DNA of 64,000 nucleotides from CAIWMF01 sp964402065 (GTDB lineage: Bacteria > Verrucomicrobiota > Verrucomicrobiia > Chthoniobacterales > UBA6821). The stretch covers positions 186,001 through 250,000 of the forward strand of contig CAYOAN010000002.1 of the NCBI GenBank assembly GCA_964402065.1, read 5' to 3'. This document shows, one piece after another, positions 59,841-64,000 of the stretch. The notes under the pieces were generated by a model that was not told the DNA's origin, made no database searches, and saw nothing but the letters and a program-made list of their open reading frames with translations. Position numbers and translations under genes: made by a program. Each line of letters starts with the position of its first letter. Position 1 is the stretch's first letter.

Positions 59841-61814
59841 TTAATATGCTCTAGTATGAGATTTCCAGCTTGAGGAGATATCCCAGCGTTCATATAACTC
59901 TGTCGGCAACTCCGTTATAAATTGCGAAGGCCGTTGGAAAGCCTCGCCATAAGCTGCGTTCAAGCGGAGTTCAGGATAGGTAAGGTAAAGTTCTTCTTTG
60001 CAGCGGGTGACTGCAACATAAAAAAGGCGTCGCTCTTCTTCAAGGGCCTCCTCGTTTTCTAAGGAGCGTCCGCTTGGAAACATTCCTTCTGCTAGCCAAA
60101 TAAGAAAAACGGAGCGCCATTCGAGTCCTTTAGCCTGGTGGATACTGGAAAGACAGACTCCCTCTTGTTCGCTGTTGTCTTTTGAAAGCGCTCGCTCTTC
60201 GCTTTCTCCCAGCAGTGTGAGTTGTGCTAAAAATTCAGCAGTATCAGAAAATGACTGCGCATAATTCATCACGGTGAAGAGATCTTCTCGGCGTGAATCA
60301 TAGTTAGAAAACTTTTCTTTCATGATCTCATCGTAAAAACCTAAGGAAATAATGCGGATGAGTTCTGATGGTGAGAGCAGTTGAGCGTTTGGTGCCAGCT
60401 CTTCTAGAGTGTGAACAAGTTGTTTCCAATTGTTACCTGCTTTTGTAGGAGCTTTACAAGCGATGAGTTTGGAAAACTCACGTGTTCCTCGAAGGGTCTT
60501 TTGTGCTTGATTCCAGAGGGATTCAGCCGTTTTTTTTCCAATGCCAGGAAGCAGTTGAATGAAGCGCTTGAAGGCAACTTCATCATTAGGATTGAGAGCA
60601 AACTTCATCAAGGCGGCCACATCTTTGATATGAGCTTGTTCAAAAAAACGAAGCCCACTGGTAATAAAAAAAGGAATGCCACGACGAGTCAGTTCCAATT
60701 GAATTTCCATCGAATGGTAATGAGCTCGATAAAGCACAGCCATTTCCGAAAAAGGAATTCCCTCTTCGTTTAACTCTGAGAGTCGTTGTGCTACGAAAGA
60801 GGCCTGTTCGTTATTGGTTGAAAGTGAGACGAGTGCTGGGTCAATAACGTGTGGAGGACGTACGGCCTGTAGCTCTTTTGAAAATTGATGGGTGTTGAAG
60901 GAGAGGGAGGCGTTTGCCAACTTCAAAATTTGAGGAACGCTGCGGTAGTTTGTTTCGATGGGAAAAACTTGAGCCTTCGGATAACGTTTTGGAAATTCCA
61001 AAATATTGGCAACGTTGGCACCTCGCCAGGAGTAAATCGATTGAGCATCATCGCCGACAACCATGACATGACCATGGTGTGATGCGAGAAGGTCAATCAA
61101 AGCTGCCTGCAAGAAGTTAGTATCTTGATATTCGTCAACGAGAATGGCTCGAAATTGGTATTGATAAATTTTTGCAATTTCAGGGTGGCTTACCATCAAG
61201 AGGTGCATCTTGGATAAAAGATCATCAAAGTCCATGGCGTTGGCAGCTTGTTTGCCTCCTTCGTAAGCGGTGATGATTTTTGAAAAGGCTTCTTCCAGTT
61301 CGATGAAATAGGGATAGCGGCGTTGTAAAAGTGCCGTTAAACTTTCACCGGTGTTAACTGAATAACTAATAATGTCAGCTACTAAATTTGCTTTTGGGAA
61401 CTGCTTGTTATTGGCGCGAAATCCCTCTCGGCTGATAATGCCTTCTAGCAGCTCTTCTTGATCGTCACGATCCATGATCGTAAAGTTTTTTTGAAAACCA
61501 AGTTGTTCCGCATGGCGACGTAAAATGCGATAGCCGATGGAATGAAAAGTTCCTCCCCAAAGTTGAGCCGCTCTTCCTGGAAGAAGCTGGTTAACGCGGT
61601 CAAGCATCTCACGTGCTGCTTTGTTGGTAAATGTAAGAAGCAAGATTTGCTCAGCCGCATAGCCTTGTTCTAAGAGCCAACTTACACGATAAGTTAAGGT
61701 CCTTGTTTTTCCACTTCCAGCACCTGCAATCACCAGGGCTGCCCCTGAAGGGGAGGTAACAGCGGCATGTTGTTGCTCATTCAGAGCTGCTCTGTAATCG
61801 AGAGAGTGCTTCAA
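59841..61814 (-). CDS. UvrD/PcrA-family superfamily I DNA helicase
   Basis: 657 aa starting at TTG 61814, which overlaps the upstream stop as TTGA. Helicase motifs: LNEQQHAAV (Q motif), GAGSGKTRTL (I), FTNKAAREM, DEYQDTN (II), VVGDDAQSIYSWRGA (III), ETNYRSVPQIL (IV), SSIHQAKGLEWRSVFLI (V), YVAVTRCKEELYL (VI). A 3'-5' helicase of repair and replication; UvrD removes UvrC and the excised oligonucleotide. The C-terminal tail is short and lacks an obvious PcrA Tudor domain. Translationally coupled to the DD-carboxypeptidase gene. Confidence 0.95.
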   Translation of the reverse strand: MKHSLDYRAALNEQQHAAVTSPSGAALVIAGAGSGKTRTLTYRVSWLLEQGYAAEQILLLTFTNKAAREMLDRVNQLLPGRAAQLWGGTFHSIGYRILRRHAEQLGFQKNFTIMDRDDQEELLEGIISREGFRANNKQFPKANLVADIISYSVNTGESLTALLQRRYPYFIELEEAFSKIITAYEGGKQAANAMDFDDLLSKMHLLMVSHPEIAKIYQYQFRAILVDEYQDTNFLQAALIDLLASHHGHVMVVGDDAQSIYSWRGANVANILEFPKRYPKAQVFPIETNYRSVPQILKLANASLSFNTHQFSKELQAVRPPHVIDPALVSLSTNNEQASFVAQRLSELNEEGIPFSEMAVLYRAHYHSMEIQLELTRRGIPFFITSGLRFFEQAHIKDVAALMKFALNPNDEVAFKRFIQLLPGIGKKTAESLWNQAQKTLRGTREFSKLIACKAPTKAGNNWKQLVHTLEELAPNAQLLSPSELIRIISLGFYDEIMKEKFSNYDSRREDLFTVMNYAQSFSDTAEFLAQLTLLGESEERALSKDNSEQEGVCLSSIHQAKGLEWRSVFLIWLAEGMFPSGRSLENEEALEEERRLFYVAVTRCKEELYLTYPELRLNAAYGEAFQRPSQFITELPTELYERWDISSSWKSHTRAY

Positions 61815-62692
61815 TTGTTAAGTCTCCGGTGATGTTTGTGGCGATGATGAATAGGTGCAGCAACTGCTGTTGGTGGACGATGGGAGGAAACAGTAGTGAG
61901 AGGAATTCCCAGTGCCCAGCAGAGAAGTCTTGTAGAATCGTTAAAGAGTTGATGGCGATCGTTACATCCTAAAATGACGGTGATGGCATCGTGGCCTTGA
62001 TAGCAGCCGCTAGTTAACAAACAGTGCTGACTCTTGTTGGTGTAGCCCGTTTTCATCCCATTGCAAAACGAATTGCGCTGCATTGTCATGTTCGTATTTT
62101 TCAGCATTTCAACGGTTCCATTAGCTTTGCGAAAAGGATACTGCTTGGTTGCGATAATGGATCGTAGCGTTGGATTATGGTAAACAGCGTATCCCAATCG
62201 AGCCATGTCAGCAGCTGTTGAATATTGTCCAGGAGCAGGAAGGCCATTCGGAGTGATAAAGAAAGAAGACGTCATTCCAAGTTCAGCTGCTTTCTCGTTC
62301 ATTAAGGCAGCAAAGGCCTCGAAGGAACCTGCTGAATCGCGTGCTAAAGCCCGCGCAACATCGTTGGGGCTCTTAACAAGAAGAGCTGTTAAAAGTTGCA
62401 AGCGTGTGTAGCGATCACCTGGTTTGAGGCCAAGCATTGTTGGCTCTGTTTTTTCATCAATAGATTCAATGGTAACAAGATGATTGAGATCTCCACGTTC
62501 AACGATAATGAGTGCTGTTAGCAACTTTTGAGTACTCCCTACAGGCCGCTGTTCATTTGGGTTACGAGAATAGAGAGTGTTTCCATTATTAGCATCAAGG
62601 ACAACAACGGAAGCGCCACTTACATTAGGAGGAGAAAATAAGGAAGCATGTGCAGCAATGACAAAAAGAAAAAAGAAAAGCAAAAATTTCAT
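61811..62692 (-). CDS. D-alanyl-D-alanine carboxypeptidase (PBP5/6, S11 family)
   Basis: 293 aa. Signal peptide MKFLLFFFLFVIAAHA. S11 motifs: GSTQKLLTALIIVE (SxxK), KSPNDVARALA (SxN, usually SGN), NGMKTGYTNKSQHC (KTG). It trims the terminal D-Ala of peptidoglycan stem peptides in the periplasm. About 100 residues shorter than E. coli PBP5: the C-terminal beta domain and amphipathic anchor are missing, replaced by a short His/Arg-rich tail. The protein therefore may be soluble. A homologue with DD-endopeptidase activity (PBP7-like) is an alternative given the length. Confidence 0.9.
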   Translation of the reverse strand: MKFLLFFFLFVIAAHASLFSPPNVSGASVVVLDANNGNTLYSRNPNEQRPVGSTQKLLTALIIVERGDLNHLVTIESIDEKTEPTMLGLKPGDRYTRLQLLTALLVKSPNDVARALARDSAGSFEAFAALMNEKAAELGMTSSFFITPNGLPAPGQYSTAADMARLGYAVYHNPTLRSIIATKQYPFRKANGTVEMLKNTNMTMQRNSFCNGMKTGYTNKSQHCLLTSGCYQGHDAITVILGCNDRHQLFNDSTRLLCWALGIPLTTVSSHRPPTAVAAPIHHRHKHHRRLNN

Positions 62693-62811
62693 GAGGTAAT
62701 GAAAAGGAGAAAAGTTAAAAGCTGCGTCAGAATAGCACTCAAATTTTAATTTCGCAGTTATAAAGTCATCCTATTTTTAAAATAGATTGTTTGTCAGAAC
62801 TTCTTCAGTCA

Positions 62812-63453
62812 TCAGTCTTTTTTTTTCATGATCTCGTCAATTTTCGGATCGTGTGGCGTTCCGAGATCAAGAGCGCGTTGATAATGACGTCGTGCTACTT
62901 CGATTAAAGGAGGTGTGAGTTGAAGATAGTAAACGGCCAAATTAAATTGAGCGTCTGCGTAGTTAGGATCAAGTTCTACAGCCTTACGAAGAGAAGATCC
63001 TGAAATGTCATTCCAATGATTTCGCTGTGCGGCAATGCCTAAGTAGTTTTGAGCACGAGCGTTTTTGGTATCATAAAGAACAGCTTGGACTAGAGAAGCA
63101 AAAGCTTTTTCGTTTTGATGCTCTTCAAGTTGATTCATTCCAAAAAGTAGCCAGGCCGTTGGGTTTTCTAATTGGCATTGAAGTGATTCTTTGAGTAAAG
63201 CTTCTGCCTCTGGCGATTTTCCTAAGCGTGTTTTTATTGAGGCAAGACGATTAAGATATTCAACATTTTTAGGGTCTAGCCGCAACGCTTCTTGAAAACC
63301 TTTTTCTGCATCTTCAAATTTTTGTTGAGCATATTGTTTTGTTGCCTCTGTAGCCACTTTGTGAGCTGCTTCCGGATTGGAGGTGTTTTCTTTAGCAAGC
63401 AGGAAGAGTGGGAATGCTAGTAAGAAAAAAAGCGAGGAGCGGAAAATTTTCAT
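62812..63453 (-). CDS. exported tetratricopeptide-repeat protein
   Basis: 213 aa from ATG 63453, which starts the signal peptide (MKIFRSSLFFLLAFPLFLLA) and overlaps the proC stop as ATGA. An ATG 11 codons upstream is disfavoured. Four or five TPR units are visible (EDAEKGFQEALRLDPKNVEY, KSPEAEALLKESLQ, ENPTAWLLFGMNQLEEHQN, NARAQNYLGIAAQRNHWND, SSLRKAVELDPNYADAQFN). Periplasmic or lipoprotein scaffold; partner unknown. Confidence 0.85.
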   Translation of the reverse strand: MKIFRSSLFFLLAFPLFLLAKENTSNPEAAHKVATEATKQYAQQKFEDAEKGFQEALRLDPKNVEYLNRLASIKTRLGKSPEAEALLKESLQCQLENPTAWLLFGMNQLEEHQNEKAFASLVQAVLYDTKNARAQNYLGIAAQRNHWNDISGSSLRKAVELDPNYADAQFNLAVYYLQLTPPLIEVARRHYQRALDLGTPHDPKIDEIMKKKD

Positions 63454-64000
63454 TTTGTAATAGCAAGTTCTTGAGCTCTTTGACATGCAGCGTTGAGAGC
63501 AGAAGCGATGGTTTTGCTGAATTGAGCTTCTTCAAGAGTGTGTAATCCAGCTGCGGTAGTGCCATTCGGACTAGTAATTTCCTTGCGTAGCTCTTCTGGC
63601 GATTGCTCTGTTTTTAGAACTAATCCAGCAGCTGCCTCTAAGGTCAGAGCTGCCAGTGAGCGTGCAAGGGCTGTTTCTAGACCAGCTTGAATACCTGCGT
63701 TCATGAGTCCTTCTAAAAAAAGAAGGGCAAATGCTGGGCCACTGCCGCTAAGAGCTGTGACTATATCTAATTTTTCTTCGGCAACTTTTTCGATCAAAGC
63801 ACAAGTTGAAAAAAGTTTTTTCACTAATAAAAAATCCTCTTTAGTTGCCGAATGGTGTTGTGAGAAGACAATGGTTCCTTTGCCTACTCGCACGGCTGTG
63901 TTAGGCATTGCTCGTAAGATACGGGCATGCCCACCGCTTGCTTGAAAGAGATCGTCAGATTGGATTCCTGCTGCCATTGAAATAACTAATTTGTTTTTTA
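63450..64000 (-). CDS. proC: pyrroline-5-carboxylate reductase, C-terminal part
   Basis: Last step of proline synthesis. The gene enters from the right edge: the frame is open to base 64000 and reads KNKLVISMAAGI before the internal Met at 63977. The visible part has RILRAMPNTAVRVGKGTIVF, the dimerisation/catalytic region VTALSGSGPAFALLFLEGLM, GLETALARSLAALTLEAAAG, and the signature ELRKEITSPNGTTAAGLHTL. The N-terminal Rossmann domain lies outside the window. The stop overlaps the start of the TPR gene (ATGA). Confidence 0.95.
   Translation of the reverse strand, partial: KNKLVISMAAGIQSDDLFQASGGHARILRAMPNTAVRVGKGTIVFSQHHSATKEDFLLVKKLFSTCALIEKVAEEKLDIVTALSGSGPAFALLFLEGLMNAGIQAGLETALARSLAALTLEAAAGLVLKTEQSPEELRKEITSPNGTTAAGLHTLEEAQFSKTIASALNAACQRAQELAITK

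Noticed and set aside
59826..59860. Family C right end (GCTCTAA) at the patatin stop codon
   Set aside because: Only 7 nt match, no core or left end is nearby, and the bases are part of coding sequence on both strands.
1..64000. tRNA or rRNA genes
   Set aside because: No intergenic segment showed a T-loop-like GGTTCRA with a matching acceptor stem, and no rRNA-like stretch was seen; a covariance-model scan was not possible here.

Overview
The window is AT-rich bacterial chromosome with densely packed housekeeping genes and islands of secreted or host-directed proteins. There is no phage block, plasmid replicon, CRISPR array, rRNA or recognisable tRNA. The UvrA sequence style (for example the ATTTEIYDYLRLLF stretch), an ordinary-length single UvrA and a PdxA gene argue against Chlamydiae. 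They fit another member of the PVC group, most likely a Verrucomicrobiota-like organism living with a eukaryotic host. That placement is an inference from remembered family features, not from a search.

Layout. 0-9.5 kb: the 5' end of an SbmA/YddA-like ABC transporter gene, a small conserved protein, a secreted protein, a large orphan Rhs/YD-repeat protein, an internally duplicated zinc metallopeptidase, a disordered effector-like protein, decayed gene fragments, and one or more copies of all three interspersed repeat families (A, B, C). 9.6-18.6 kb: gnd, a lipase-like hydrolase, uvrA, a TPR protein, pdxA and a VOC protein. 18.6-25.6 kb: a dead IS3 fragment beside a broken duplicate of an SDR gene, a chagasin-like secreted protein, an ABC-F-like ATPase with a hairpin leader, a DCC protein, a nudC/transglutaminase-like/GNAT/HD cluster, a broken AlaX editing domain and a nonsense-interrupted SDR gene. 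25.6-38.5 kb: an M20/serine hydrolase/cupin operon, a methyltransferase, a HIT protein, a YhhQ queuosine-precursor transporter, a PhnA-like protein, a class A beta-lactamase behind a secreted chagasin-like protein, an effector-like protein, a beta-barrel candidate, a LOG protein, and an alcohol dehydrogenase/choloylglycine hydrolase/EamA operon. 38.5-49 kb: lysS, a glycoside hydrolase, uvrC, then a surface-glycan set (GT2, sulfotransferase, asparagine synthase, GT4). 49-64 kb: a glycine-repeat effector-like protein, a GT39-like membrane protein, cutA-ruvB-yyaL, a secreted protein, a tandem CesT-like chaperone followed by a patatin phospholipase, a UvrD/PcrA helicase with a DD-carboxypeptidase, and a TPR protein with the end of proC.

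The most interesting system is the chaperone-patatin pair at 56962-59834. It has the architecture of a type III secretion effector operon such as SpcU-ExoU, with an unusual double-length chaperone. Four other proteins with Ser/Thr/Pro/Asn-rich, signal-peptide-less N termini could be further secreted effectors. The Rhs protein, metallopeptidase, chagasin-like inhibitors, choloylglycine hydrolase and beta-lactamase also suit a host-associated life.

The second striking theme is non-coding. Arrays of 7-nt repeats sit directly against the start codons of at least six genes. In two places they invade coding sequence (the pdxA N terminus and the cutA C terminus). Three further families recur: A, a hairpin of about 57 bp with a conserved loop and T-tract; B, a MITE-like element of about 160 bp with TATAGTCAAATTACTTA ends; and C, a foldback element whose left end supplies or overlaps the stop codon of the preceding gene. 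Several genes are recently broken by point mutations, which suggests ongoing genome decay.
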